A stretch of 64,000 nucleotides of DNA from Epiperipatus broadwayi (Eukaryota; Onychophora; Udeonychophora; Euonychophora; Peripatidae). This document shows positions 22,801 to 35,201 of this stretch, piece after piece (the stretch's first letter is position 1; the number at the start of each line of letters is the position of its first letter). Under the pieces are notes generated by a model. It had not been told where the DNA came from and searched no databases. It saw only the letters and a list, made by a program, of their open reading frames with translations. The position numbers and the translations under genes were made by a program. The DNA is taken from contig JAQFVV010000013.1 of the NCBI GenBank assembly GCA_028023455.1, positions 1,798,001 through 1,862,000 on the forward strand. Direction: 5' to 3'.

Positions 22801-23720
22801 CGAAAGAACTTTATTGCTAAGAATATTTACATTAAAGAGAGTCAAAAGGAAAAGAAATACATTGATGGTAACTTTGGGTAGAGGGTTTATGTGCCAAAAT
22901 AGGAACTAAATTAGATCCAAAGCTCGACCTGGGTCAATAGGGGTAATGATGTACGAACAGTCTACAAGTTTTGATGTATACTGCATGGACTTGTAGCATG
23001 AATGATGGTCATGAAGTGTGGGTTGTTGCAGCATTAGTTAGTTCCTTCATAAGGTTGGTTTTAGATGGGGTTGTAATCAATGTGGCTTCGATCAATGGTT
23101 GCTCTATTCAATTCTTCAGAAGGCTGTCTTTACCCATGTATCATCTGCCAGTTGGGGCTTTGCTGTCCACTTGTCTTTTTCTCTTAATTCCACAATGGTC
23201 TTTATCATATAATCATCGAGTCAATCACTGCTCCGCTTTCAAATGTCTCTTCACATCTGACTATCCAGATGGCAAAGTTCATGAAAGTGGCCAGCCAGAT
23301 TTCAGCCGAATGACCTCCTTGAATAATGTTAGAAAGTGACATAATGTTGGGTTTTCTGCCAGCTATCCACTGTTGAATAAGCCTCATGAGGGATTTCCAT
23401 GCATCACATTCCCTAAGGATATGTTCAATAGTTTCTTCTTGTCTGCTGCACATAGGACAGAATGGGTCAATATTGTATTTTCTTCGATAGTGAAGGAAGG
23501 TCCTGGTGGGGAGTCTTCAGAGGGTAATTTTGAGGAGGAAGTCTACAAACTTTGGTGTCAGTTTTAGGAATCTAGTTAATTTGACCATACAGTTAGTCAC
23601 CTATCGGTAAAAAGGCATTAGTCTTCTGTCCTCCAGGGAAGATAATGTGTCCCAATAGGTTAGTTTGTTCTAAAAAGATGTTGAGGTGGGCTTTATGTTT
23701 TCCAAAATAAGTGAAATCTG
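22800..23720 (-). pseudogene. LINE (third type), ORF2 C-terminal fragment
   Basis: The lower-strand frame 23205-23453 contains MCSRQEETIEHILRECDAW. This fits the C-x2-C...H...C post-RT zinc-binding block of non-LTR ORF2 proteins (CxxCxxxEETxEHIxxxC). Upstream on the same strand (23460-23700) open stretches such as KFVDFLLKITLRLP continue the coding character with one or two stops. A lower-strand AATAAA near 22812 could be the polyadenylation signal. It differs from LINE families 1 and 2 in sequence. Confidence 0.65.
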
Positions 23721-24655
23721 TTGTTGAAGTATTTATTTATAATGTTTGCATAATATATAAAAAAATGATTATTCTTATATGTTAGAATGCTTATTTATAT
23801 TTATTAATTTCTGCAAAGATATACACATTAATGGACACACTCTTTTTAAATTACTTGTTAAATATACTTAGTTCATTAATGACATATATTTAATATGAAA
23901 ATTTTCATTATCAAACAGTTTATATTAAAAAAATATAGCAAGTAAGACTAAAGAAAATATAAAAATTTTAAAAAAATCATTATTAGTGAGTTCATAATCA
24001 CTTCTTCTCTTATCAAAATTAATGTTACCATTTGAAAAGTTATTTTAATCAACTATAATTATTGAAGATTTCAGTAAGTATAATTAAAAATTGAACTTTT
24101 GCCATGTAATATTATTTAGTATACTAAACATGATAGAAGTTTGAGATTGAAAGGTAATGCCTTTTGTAATAAATTTGTTAAGTTTCAGTTGTTCTCACAA
24201 ATATTGGTTTTCTTCATGGCAGCAATATTTTGTCAACAAATCTGCTGAATTCTGGTTTATCCACAACACTTCTATTTTCAGGTGGAATACAAACTTAAGA
24301 AGCCATTTCATCATATAACACATATAGTAGAAATGCTACATTACTGCTCTAAGCTCCATATCCAATATTCTACCAATAATTACATTTCCAAATAACAGAC
24401 AAGTTTATTCAATTAATGTTTGCACTTAGCATAAATTTTTATATGATATACAAAGAATAAAGGTAGTTGTATAATTGGTGTAATGCGGCCACTTGATGGC
24501 ACTGCTGCTTGCAAAAATAATGAAATGTAACGTTTACTGGGCTGATAATATTTTGCTTTTTGCTCTCCACCAATTTTTCAAAGTATTTATAAAAAATTTC
24601 CAAACATCCATTTTTTTATAAATTAATTTTTTTTAATTATGTTATACATTACAGG
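23721..24655. other. AT-rich DNA, nothing recognised
   Basis: One CTCF-like core (24489-24504) is annotated separately; nothing else is supported. Confidence 0.45.
24489..24504 (+). promoter_or_regulatory. CTCF-like core motif
   Basis: CCACTTGATGGCACTG is close to the bilaterian CTCF core (CCASYAGRKGGCRS). This is a motif match by eye only. Confidence 0.25.
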
Positions 24656-24850
24656 CATAGTGCTGGCATGGGTGGGAGGGAGTCCGATGGTTTTGCCAAT
24701 CTGAAGGATCGTCCAATACATGCATTAGTCTGAGTGAATGAAACTGGCAGTGTGTAGTGCTGGAATGTGTGTGTGTGTGTGGGGGGGGGCTCCAATGAAT
24801 TTGCCAATTCGAAGGAGCCACCAATACATGCTCTAGTCTCAACCAATATC
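24656..24850 (+). repeat. 97-bp tandem duplication with (GT)n and poly-G
   Basis: Two units begin CATAGTGCTGG (24656) and TGTAGTGCTGG (24753). They share TTTGCCAAT-GAAGGA and CCAATACATGC-YTAGTCT. The second unit has gained (GT)n and nine G at 24767-24789. The frames on the lower strand here follow the repeat and are not genes. Confidence 0.7.
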
Positions 24851-27800
24851 AGGATTTTCAATATAACGGATAATGGCAGCCATTGTATTACTCTCATAGC
24901 TGTTCTCCTGCAAATGTGCCTTTTTGTGTGACTTATGTGAAATGCTTCAATGACCTACCCTTTTGCAATTCTTTTCACCTTCCAAGATGTGTAGGGAAAC
25001 CAGAGATGGACTTACAATTATTAGTATGTAATAGTATATCAGGTAAGGTCTAAGATCCTTAATTGGAATGCACATAAAAACCCTTATAGCCCGTTGAATT
25101 CCACACCCCCTCACATCCTATGGTAATGATCTATGAAGTGTGTGCTATTTCCAGATGCAAAGCACAGTGTGAAATGCCATCTACATTTGCTAATGGGTAA
25201 TATGAACAGAACTGTTGCATAGGCTATAAGTTGGGCCATGTAAATGGCGTACTTCTGTGCTTTTGTAGCAACAGAGCCATCAAGCAGATGCATTACACTG
25301 AATATATAAGTATCAGAATAAATAAATCTATCATAACACTGATTGAAAACAATAATTTTCAATGCTTGCTTATCTAGCAGGAATTTGATATTGGCTTTTT
25401 TATACTTGTTCTGGAAAACTATATATTCTACACATCAAAACATCTAGTTTTCTTTCATGATTATGAATTATTAAACTAATAAATTTGGTTATTATAAATG
25501 CATTGTTCTCCAAACCAACAAACTGTGTTATATTGAAACTAAAAATGAGACTACATGTTTTTCAAAAATATATACTTACTTGTTTATTACTGTATTATCT
25601 TATTTTTTAATTAGTTAATATCTCATTTACACTCTTTTTTAATTACAAGTTTAATTAAAAAATTGAATATGAACAAATAATTTAACTTGAATATATATAT
25701 ATTCTAATTTTAAAGTTCACTTATATTATGAAGTTTTTTAGTTTTACCCTATTATATTTTATAGGATCAGGAGGTTACATTGGTAATCTACTGGTTTTTA
25801 CATAAATTAACTATTAAAAATTTTTTTTACAATAAAAAATTTATTTCACAATCTTCATATATACATTAGATTTAATATCACTGGTAGCCAATAATGTATA
25901 CTTTAAGGGTTTGTTATGAACAAATATAGAAGAGGGTTACATTTTTTGTTAAAATTGTTTTCTTAAATTTAAATACATTGTGACAATCATGTATTACCTT
26001 ATATTTTCACAAATATTAAATTTTACCATTTTTAATCTATTACATCATTTATTTGTTGAGATAATATTTGATTTACCCTCTAAATCCTATTTAAATAAAT
26101 CATAGTCCTATAAGTTAATTAGCCTTGTATTCCGTACAATTTTTTATAATTTAGTATATATTAATATTTTTTATAGTTACACATACATGTTTAAATATTG
26201 CAGTTTCAATGCAAAACATTACATTTCTTAATCATAAATATTATTTAAAGTTAACAGCAAATTTCATAGTCATAGTCCCCACCTTCATCTTGCCTACATT
26301 CATTTAATTACTACAATAAGGTATTTTATTTTCTCCTCAGACTAGATTATATTAGATGGCTGCCACAATGTGTTACCTCCACTTTGATAACATATCAAAA
26401 TTTTTATCACGCGCGCGCACACACACAATTTTTTAATAGATTAACTCTTATATTTTATTTACTGCATAATTCATTTCTCCCATCTCAGTGCCCTTTTTTC
26501 CTAAATTATATAGTTTATATAAAGACCTTTGATACAGATAGGGGAGGATATTTAAATGTGATTTATTTCTGATTCAATAATGGAAGAGAATAAGTTTTGA
26601 AAAAAAAACCCATGTGCATATTATTTTCATATGTTATAATTTTAAATCATTTTGGGGGAAAAATAGAAGATTTACTCTCTGTTCAACTTATTAAAATGTA
26701 ATATTAATTTTCCACTTTATTTAATATAGAGTAATTGGCCAAACAGAAAACTATTGAAAATAGACCATTCACACTATATGTGATTTGTATTTCAAACCTT
26801 GCATTAACTGTAATTTTATTTTTCAAATTGGCACAGTAAAACTTAAAACTGAATACTTTTTTTTTTTAAAAATATATATATATAACTGAATACATCTGTT
26901 ATAGCTAAATTTATTTTTTATGAAGAAAATAATTCGAACAAAACCTTTATTCACACTAAACGTAAATCACATCTGATGGTTGTGTGGGATGCAAAATATA
27001 AAAAGTTTGGGAATTTAAATAGTTTCAAATAGAAATTATTTTTATTTAAGGTATTTACTTTTTGGCAGTATTGCTACATATTTATATTTTTACTCATAAT
27101 TAAAATAGCAATTTGAATAAGTGTCATCTAATCTAATAATCATGTATTAAACTCATTTATTATTAACTTAAAAAAATCTTTTATAATTTTTTTATTTTAA
27201 ATGTCTTTAGTCACAATGCCCTAAATATTTAAGCCCTGTTTTTAAAATTTTAGTTGATGTGTCTCTGAATAAAATATTATCATTAAAAATAGGAAATAAC
27301 AGATTTGTATTATTCATCTCATCTAATTATTTTGATTCTGTTATGTTCTAAAACTTGTCAATATCAGAATACTGGAAATTGAGTTTCTTATAATTTAGTA
27401 AGGTCAATTGCTGCTGTATAATATGAAAGAATTACAAGAGAAAGCATTAATAACCCACTCATTTACTATTCAAAATGTGAACATATTCAAGTTTTGGATT
27501 TTTTTATTAGGGCATTCTTTTTCTAGACTCCTAAGTATCAAAACCATTTACTAGCAGAGAAACTCAGACTATTCTCTCTTCATGGTGTACACATTTCATG
27601 AACAACTTTCATTTGTGAGTTGAGGTAGAGATATAGAATACCTAAATCTCCAGGCCATGTTGATACTTTTCCGTTATACTGCTCCTTTTCAAGGTAGAAA
27701 CTGATTTTTATCTACTTTTAACACCCTGTAAAAGAATGATTAATTGTTACACTGTAAAGGTATTTTCAATTTTTTGTTTTTTGTGATGCATTGTTAAATA

Positions 27801-28564
27801 CTAACCCCCTCTCCCAAATGTAAAAACACCAAAATGTTTAAAACTGTTAATAGCATCCAGTAAAAAAATGTATGAAGGTTCCAAGTTTCTAAAAAAATGT
27901 TTAAAAACTGCTATATATCCAGAAAAATGAAAAGTTAAATTTTATTTGTAAATTTGGAAAAATGAAGTATACTACCAAACAACCAAATTATTATTCCATT
28001 AACTCATGTTAAGAAGGAAAATTTGAGCTTTGAGCAAAAGGTTCCACTTCAAATCTAAATGCACCCTAAAAATATATTGTCACTTGTAATTTAAATATAG
28101 TTGTAGAGTGATAGTGTTGAGGACTAAAAGTTTTAATTGAAGACCAAATTGAAACTTCTGGTTTTCAAATATTCCGCAATTAGTTGAATAACTTTTTGAT
28201 ATTATCATTGAAGAAAATATTTAAATGACATGAGAAAAAATAGAAAAGTGTAGATTTAAAAAGATCTTTTTTTTTTTTTAAAAAAGGAAGATATTGCTTA
28301 TATTTCTATTTTTTGAAAGAAAAAAAGGTTACATTATATAAAAACAAATAAAAGATTACTGATAAATCTGTATTACTGTAATTGATTTATACATGGTAAT
28401 CTAACGAATCTATTTATCACTAAGGAAATAACAACTACGTAAAAAAATAGAAATAGTTTTTTTTATATATATATTTGATTTTAGTTATATATAGAAATGT
28501 ATGTTCTCTGATAGATTCTTTTTATGTTAATTTCAAATTATTAAAATATAAAATTATTATACTC
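24851..28564. other. long AT-rich stretch with no supported gene
   Basis: 24900-25360 is slightly richer in G+C and holds an 83-codon lower-strand frame (25111-25362) without a recognised motif. A short (CG)4(CA)5 run lies at 26409-26427. Confidence 0.4.
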
Positions 28565-28611
28565 AAAATAAGAGTCATAGATCACATGACCCAATTCTCT
28601 TAAGCTTGTAA
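28565..28611 (+). repeat. 46-bp dispersed repeat, copy 2
   Basis: It matches 19068-19113 in the same orientation. A run of ten C (28701-28710) follows downstream in a locally G+C-richer stretch of unknown origin. Confidence 0.6.
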
Positions 28612-30373
28612 GATATAAACAATGAGGATTGTCAATTCCTCAACAAGCCTTGTGATAAATGCTTAGCCAGAGAAAGCATTTAAAATATATCTGTCAGGAA
28701 CCCCCCCCCCAACCTCTGACCATGGTTTTGTGCTTTGGCACTCCCCAGAGAGGTGCTAGGGTAGGTTCAGACACTAGATCTAAAAATACCAACCCAAAGC
28801 CAGTATTTATCTAAAAGTTATCTATTGAGTGGAAAATCTGAAATTTTCAGATACCTACATGTCTTCAAACACAGCTATCCAACTCAAATTATTATGTTTT
28901 GAGTTTACTATATGTGTGATATTATAAATACATGTACGTATGTTGTAATATATAGACAATGTGTAGATTTTTAGTTTATTTTTATTAAAGAATTATATGA
29001 CAAACACCTGTGATGGTGTCAAAAAATCTAGAAAGGCTGTCAAGACATGTGAGAATTGGTTACAATAAAAAAATTTCAATTTTTATATCAGTAAGTTGTG
29101 TTAAGGTATGAGACAAAGGGTTCACACTGCATATTTTTTTCCATTTCTCCTACTGATGGTAATCTATTATTAGTTTAAATTCCACTGGTATAGACTCCCA
29201 CTCAGCCACTGATGTTATCAAGAGAAGCAAAAAAAAATTAACTTTTCATTTCTTGAAGTTTGAAAATGTTTGTGAATTAAACTGTTCTCATTTACTCTTT
29301 TCTTTTCTCTTTGTTCTTCTATTTGTTTTTGTAATTGTATTTCTTTCTGTATTAAGATCAGAGAGACTAGCTTAAAAATAACACCATAAAATAATCCATG
29401 GATTAAGAAGTCATTTTTTAATGTCTGAAGGAAAGTGATACTTTAAATGAAAAATTTTGAGCTCACAATCACCGATTATAGAATAGAAAGTAGGTTTTCC
29501 GATTAAGACAAACTGATGTTTGTTAGTATTTGAATGTTACAATAGTAGACAAGGCAATGACATAGCAAAATTTTTGTATACAAATAATACAGCCTGATAT
29601 TGACATACATAAGGTTATTAAGAACTTTAATTAAAAATCAGTGTTTAATGCTTATAGTTCATCTAACAAGTGAGAATTATTCATAAAATGCAAGCAAAAG
29701 AGAAGGGGCATGGCAGTCTGTTTGTTTGCACTGATGAATGGTTTCAGTATAGTGGATGCATTGATGAAAATCAAAAAAGCTGAATAATAATAATTTATTA
29801 CAATATTAAATAGAGGCTACATAATGTAAATAACAATTATAGCATATAGAGAAATTATGTATAATTTACTTGATTTGTATAACATAAAAAAAATAAAAAT
29901 TACATCTTCTTTCTCTTGTTATATGTCACCCACCTTCACACTTATATATACAAAATAACGTTTTTAACTGAAAACTGCAATGGGTGCTAATAATGACAGA
30001 AACACTACACAAATGTCTAAATATCATAAGGTGCATTAATTTGGCCTATGACTTTTTTTATTTAATTTATTATAAAATAGAGATTGTAGATTTAGAAATC
30101 TGGATTAAAAAGATTAAAAATCATAAAGATTATTAACCTAATATTAGGGGGAAAACTTCTAAACATACTTTCTGTCAAAGACTATTTTGAAATGAATCGA
30201 AGAGCAGATTAGATAGTGAAAAAATGGTCTAAAATCTTTTCTTTTCTGTTGCATAAAATGCAACCTGGATTTACAATCACAAATTTATTCTATTGGAAAG
30301 AAATGTATTAATAAGTAGTGCAGATAGAATTTACCTTAATTATAAAATTCAAATATTTAGGTTCTAAGTACCA
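28612..30373. other. AT-rich DNA, nothing recognised
   Basis: No gene or structured repeat is supported. Confidence 0.45.
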
Positions 30374-30388
30374 ATGCTTGAACTTTGG

Positions 30389-30430
<42 letters not shown>

Positions 30431-30433
30431 CAA

Positions 30434-30473
<40 letters not shown>
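30374..30473. repeat. (AT)n microsatellite split by an 11-bp inverted repeat
   Basis: ATGCTTGAACT (30374-30384) pairs with AGTTCAAGCAT (30427-30437) across an (AT)n loop, and a second (AT)n run follows to 30473. The Ile/Tyr frame across it is an artefact. Confidence 0.85.
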
Positions 30474-30477
<4 letters not shown>

Positions 30478-30759
30478 AGGTTTGCTATTATTGAGATATA
30501 GATCTTTAAACAGAGGGCGTTACTGGATATTTGTAATTGTATAATGGTTTGTATATTATATATATATATGTTTATAAATGATAAAATTGATTGAGATATA
30601 TCTTTGTACAATTTGTTATATTACCATTGATAGATATAAACACAACATAAATCAGTAATATTGTACACTATTTATAAAACTGTAAAGACATTTAATCACT
30701 ATAATATTATGCTGAGATACATCCTTCTTTAGAAAGTGTACAAAAGTATTCCATTGTTA

Positions 30760-31091
30760 TAAAAATAAATGGGATAAATAAGATTAGTTATTTATCAAAA
30801 AATATTTATGATTCACTACTTCCAATCAATGAGGTTTTAGGAAGCCAAAAAGCATTATCATTGCCAGGCAAGTATTAAAAAATATTACAAGAAATGGTTC
30901 AATTTATATATTGATTTTATTGATATGATCAATGCATTTAACGCAAAAACAGGTTTATAACCAGATTTGAAAATTTTTCTGGTGGAATTTTGAAGTTTGT
31001 TCTTATAATATTTTTATATAATGGATGGAGAGGAGGCTTTGTTGGTATTGGCAAAAAATCTGAAACATTTAGAATAAAGATTTGTGTTGTT
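30760..31091 (+). pseudogene. LINE family 2, RT fragment (5' part of a split copy)
   Basis: Translation gives CFRKPKSIIIARQVLKNI (from 30830), then IDFIDMINAFN (30911-30945), matching the QxGFR...ARQ...xFIDLxKAFD order of non-LTR RT. It then gives SGGILKFVLIIFLYNGW. It is interrupted at 31091 by a younger insertion and resumes at 32305. Confidence 0.7.
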
Positions 31092-32304
31092 AGACCATAG
31101 GCGGAGCTCTTACTGGAAGGTCATCCTCCTCACAGCTCTGAAAAGTTGGTGTTGCAGTAGTGAAAGGTGCATTTTTTATCTATTTGGCCCTTTAAAGGCC
31201 TTATTTTGATGCTACTGCACTCTTTCATTCACTAAACCTAGTTTTAGTGCATTTTTAACACAATTTCCCTATGTCTACCTTGTGCTTATCAGCATTTAAC
31301 TACTTCATTTTCCCCCTATTTTGTGGGTGGTTCAACTGTTTCATGGACCATAAAGGGTTTTATTCCTCTTAGAATCTTAATTAGTTCTCCTACTTCAACT
31401 TCCCTGGCATTCAAAACTTGTTTTTAAAGTTTTCTGTGTTTTGTTCCAGTTATTTAGGCCATTTTTAACGATCCTATTTCTCAGACATTCCTCCCTCTGG
31501 GATACTAACCGCCTAGAATTCCACTAAATTTTCTAATTACTTAACTAAAATTATTAATAACAAGATTGTTAGTGTTTCTTTTTTTTTATGCTTTTACATC
31601 AATACATTTAATTTTTCCTTTTGGTTTTTTTTTTCATATTACTTTTCATTCTTTCAAATGGTTTAAAGATGGCTGTTGCCCCTAGCAGGAAAAAATGGGC
31701 AAAGACCTAAACTAGATAAACTAAAACCTTCAAAATTACACAAACTTTATCCAAACTGAGTTTCAAACAAGACTTAACTAAAAATATCATCACCAAAGAA
31801 CTTATTTCAAAGTCTCCATCTCCTTGCCCTCTGGATCTTCTTCCCTTTCAGGCTGTAGTTTGCTCTATCTAAGGTAAAAAGCAAGTCAAAAAAAACATGA
31901 CCAATCATAATGCCATTCCAAGTACAACTGAAAAAACTAAAACTACTCATTTACAAAACACAAAAATCAGCCTGTTGCATCTAAGCGTAACTCAAAAATC
32001 TCATCCATCCCTGAAATCTCTAAAGACTTAACATATAGCCATTCCTCCAAAATTCATGTCACATATGGATCCTCCTATCAATTCAGGGAAACCAATACTA
32101 TCATCATTGCTTCTTACCAAAGTCTCTTATTTGCCTATATTACACATCCTTTCCATATCCCTTTCCCATTTCATATGTATTCCCTTCCCCTTCACCATAT
32201 TATACTTGAATTTCATTTTGCCATGTAATTATCTCTTTGTAAACCTCTTTAACTGTTGTGTATTTTATCTTTTTGATGAATAAAAGCTTTCATCACTGAA
32301 AAAA
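31092..32304 (+). mobile_element. polyadenylated retroelement inserted in the LINE
   Basis: The segment is flanked by AAAGATTTGTGTTGTT (31076-31091) and AAAGATTGGTGTTTTT (32305-32320), matching at 14 of 16. It ends with AATAAAA (32279-32285), a CATCACTG spacer and an A run. It is richer in C/T than its host LINE. An ATG in good context (31669) opens only MAVAPSRKKWAKT before a stop, and further basic codons follow in shifted frames. I read it as an internally deleted non-LTR element with a long 5' UTR and a stub of ORF1, or a processed transcript. No RT is present. The 75-codon frame at 32056-32283 lies in its 3' part and is not supported. Confidence 0.7.
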
Positions 32305-32745
32305 AAAGATTGGTGTTTTTTTTATTATTAAAAATCCTTTAGAGCAATTTATAGGTTTCTTTATAAAGCAGGCAACAAGATATATGTCTTTGATAGTGGT
32401 AACAAGGAGAACTTGCATATTAGTACAACACAGATTCCAATGTGGTACTGTACCTTTAATAGGTTAAAAGATAGAATATTTCATCATACTTATACAATCA
32501 CTGCAATTTTATTAGTTGTATGTAGTGTAGTTATTTTGCTCAATTTATTGTGTGAAAATGAGACCTGGATCCAAAGCTATTAAAATTATTTTATTTAAGT
32601 CTAAAATTATGATGGCAAGATTTTAAAACTAGTTATTAGGTTATTCAGCATGCTTAATGTGATGATATACAATCTACGATTATAAAAGCACACACATCAT
32701 TATTGGGATGGACATGTGAAATAAGTGAACAGTAGCAGATTTTTA
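32305..32745 (+). pseudogene. LINE family 2, C-terminal fragment (resumes after insertion)
   Basis: After the insertion the translation includes ILLNLLCENETW (about 32530-32575, compare LLYGCETW) and HHYWDGHVK (about 32697-32722, compare RWxGHV). These are in the normal order for the post-RT region. Stops are frequent. Confidence 0.65.
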
Positions 32746-32814
32746 AATATATTAAATAACCTCAATAATACCGCTTATTCTTTTAAATTTATATAAAGAG
32801 ATAATAAAAGACCT

Positions 32815-32945
32815 GATCACCAAGATGTGTTTTGTCATGAACCAGCACCCATCAGTTGGTCCAAAGGCATATATGAGAGATGACATGGATCAACTGATGA
32901 GTGCTGGTTCAGCACAAAATACATCTTGGGGTCATTTGTCTTTTA
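32815..32945. mobile_element. family B foldback, decayed double-hammerhead hairpin
   Basis: The left half on the lower strand and the right half on the plus strand each carry a hammerhead-like block. On the plus strand CTGATGA (32893-32899) is followed by a perfect five-pair stem II (GTGCT/AGCAC), but G12 is A (AAAATAC), so the core is broken. The lower-strand block has A9 changed (CTGATGG). The element directly abuts family A copy 2. Confidence 0.7.
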
Positions 32946-32947
32946 AT

Positions 32948-33228
32948 GTATCTTTATTTATATGAATTTGAAAGAATATGTGGTAATATTGAGACTATTT
33001 AATATATTTATAAAGATAGTACACATGGGAAAGTGAAATGTGAATAACTCCGTGTGTGTGTGTGTGTATACTTAATTTAATAAAATCAGATATATTAATT
33101 TTTAATTGAGTTTTGAAGTTCATATCTGTGCTAGAGACAATCTCTAGTTTAGAAAATGATTAGTAATAATCATTACTGTATTTATCTAAAGTGGCTGGTG
33201 ACAAAGATGTGGGTTGAGTTAGTTTGAC
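32948..33228 (+). repeat. dispersed repeat family A, copy 2
   Basis: It is the plus-orientation counterpart of 129-403. A (GT)n run at 33053-33067 has expanded within it. The junction with the family B hairpin at 32945 suggests that A and B may be parts of one larger element or a nested insertion. Confidence 0.75.
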
Positions 33229-33971
33229 GATTGTAATTAAAAAATGTACTTACTTTATATTTCACTTGAACTTAACTTACTGCCTACATGTAATCAAATT
33301 TTATAGTGGCCTCTCTCCGACTTGAATTTTCTATGAAGAAAATAATCAATTCTTGAGCTTCCTGGCTCAAATATATCATAGTCTAAAACATATCTACAAA
33401 TTTAATGTACTGTAGGTTTCATTCAAACATATATACTCAACAAGACATTTTGGCTTAAATAAAATACAATTTTCTTTTAACTTTTTTAAACAAATAGAAA
33501 AAAAAAAGAAAGATCTCATATGGAGTTATAGAATCTTGAAGTCCTGTTTCTTCTGATGAACAAACTTCAAGAGAATACATTAATTGATTTTTTTTTAAAT
33601 CATTGTTAAAAGAACTTCAAAAAGGCATTTTGTTAATAGCATTTTTTTTTCTTTAAGAAATAAAAATTTACTACAATGTTTGTCTGAAAGTTTGTGATGA
33701 CGACATTTTACTTGTGATTATATGTTTCACTACTAAATTCAATAAGCAGTTAAATTGTGCAATATCATGGTTGAGTTACTTGTGTCTCAAGTTGTTGCTC
33801 AGTGCTGATTGGATTGCGATATAATAAATAAAGGTTTGAACCTGGGTACCTGGCCATTCATCAATGAAGCAATGAGATAGCACTATATTGAGCCTTGATT
33901 AATTGCATCAATCCAAAACAAATGAAAAATGCACAGAGAGCTCAGATCTTTTAAACTGTAATCGCTGTTAT
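33229..33971. other. AT-rich DNA; possible tRNA-like relic near 33835-33900
   Basis: The lower strand has CCAGGTTCAAACC (33831-33845), a fair B-box match, but no convincing A box, so no RNA gene is called. Confidence 0.3.

Positions 33972-34033
<62 letters not shown>
33972..34033. repeat. (CA)n(TA)n microsatellite
   Basis: A perfect dinucleotide run switches from CA to TA at about 33990. Confidence 0.95.
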
Positions 34034-34036
<3 letters not shown>

Positions 34037-34327
34037 TAAACAATAAAGATCATGAAATATTGCTGATGCTATTATTTGCAATAGACTTAGAAACTGGTAC
34101 AGTTCTTCAATATCTTCGCTATAAATTTTTTGATTGGGTTTATTTAGGTTAAAATCCCATTACAGTATATAGTGGCATAACTAGAATTTTGGGGCTCCTA
34201 TATAAAATTTCAAAATGTCAATACTTTTTTGAATATGAATAACAAAAGAATCTCTAAGAACCAGGAATCTGTAAGCATTGGCATGGTTTATTTCATGATA
34301 GTTTTTTTATAATATATATATGTCAAA

Positions 34328-34398
34328 ATGTTGACCGGGAAGCGATCCTGGGCCGGTTGCTTGGAAGGCAATTATGCAAACTACTAGGCCACCAACAC
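34328..34398 (-). repeat. tRNA-Gly-derived SINE head
   Basis: On the lower strand it reads GTGTTGGTGGCCTAGTAG, TTGCCTTCCAAGCAA with a TCC anticodon position, and GGATCGCTTCC as B box. It is followed by ATTTTGACATATATATA. It is a decayed copy of the sequence at 61121-61192. The shared tail makes it a retroposed repeat, not a gene. Confidence 0.7.
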
Positions 34399-34658
34399 TT
34401 GATAATTTCATGATAGTTGTACATTATTCAATGGACATTAAAATAAAATTGGGTGGTTAGCATATAGATTAAGAACTGACTTCCTGAAAGAAAAATCTTA
34501 CATTTGCTGGTGTCTTAAAAAATGAAAAAAAAAAAAAAGACTTAAGAGTTAGTTAAAAATATTTAATTTTGATAATACAGAAATTTTCTTTAATGACATG
34601 AAAATGTTTCTAAAAAATGGAACAGCCATTAAAAGAATTGTATTAGAATATATATATA

Positions 34659-35201
34659 TCAAAATTATCCCAAATTCCAAATTCAACCAAACTAGCCAAG
34701 AAAATAAACTCTAAAACACTACCAATGGTTTCACTACTACAAGAAGACTTCTCAAATGTAAAGGATTACAAAATACTAAATATTATACACAATTGCACTT
34801 TCCTCCCATGTGCCCTTAATATTAAAATAACTTTTAAATAAGTTAATTGCTTCAAAATCATAAATTTTTAATAATAAAGATTCTTTAATTCTTTTTTTTT
34901 CATTTCTCTTGATGAAGCTAAGATTATCTTCTGTGAGAAAAATGAAATAAAAAGAACAATTAAAGAATCTTTTTTATTAAAAATTTATGATTCTGAAGCA
35001 ATTAACTTATTTAAGTTTTTTTAATATTAAGAGGATATGGGAGGTAAATGGAATTGTGGGTAATGTTTAGTATAAATATGTTCTTATTTTGTAGTACTTT
35101 ACATTTGGGAAGTCTTCTTGTAGTAGTGAAACCCTTGGTAGTGTTTAAGAGTTTATTTTCTTGGCTAATCTGGTTAAGCTCTGAATTTGGAGTAATTTTG
35201 A
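34659..35201. mobile_element. 543-bp foldback element, family F
   Basis: Arms of about 230 bp (34659-34892 and 34963-35201) pair along their length. Examples are ACTACAAGAAGACTTC with GAAGTCTTCTTGTAGT and GCTTCAAAATCATAAATTTTTAATAA with its complement. The loop of about 70 bp includes CTCTTGATGAAGCTAAGATTATC. The 62-codon frame at 35048-35236 is within the right arm and not supported. Confidence 0.85.

Noticed and set aside
26407-26427. (CG)4(CA)5 run as a regulatory or Z-DNA element
   Set aside because: Too short, and no supporting context; treated as a microsatellite.
30357-30611. 84-codon Tyr/Ile frame
   Set aside because: It spans an (AT)n microsatellite and has no other content.
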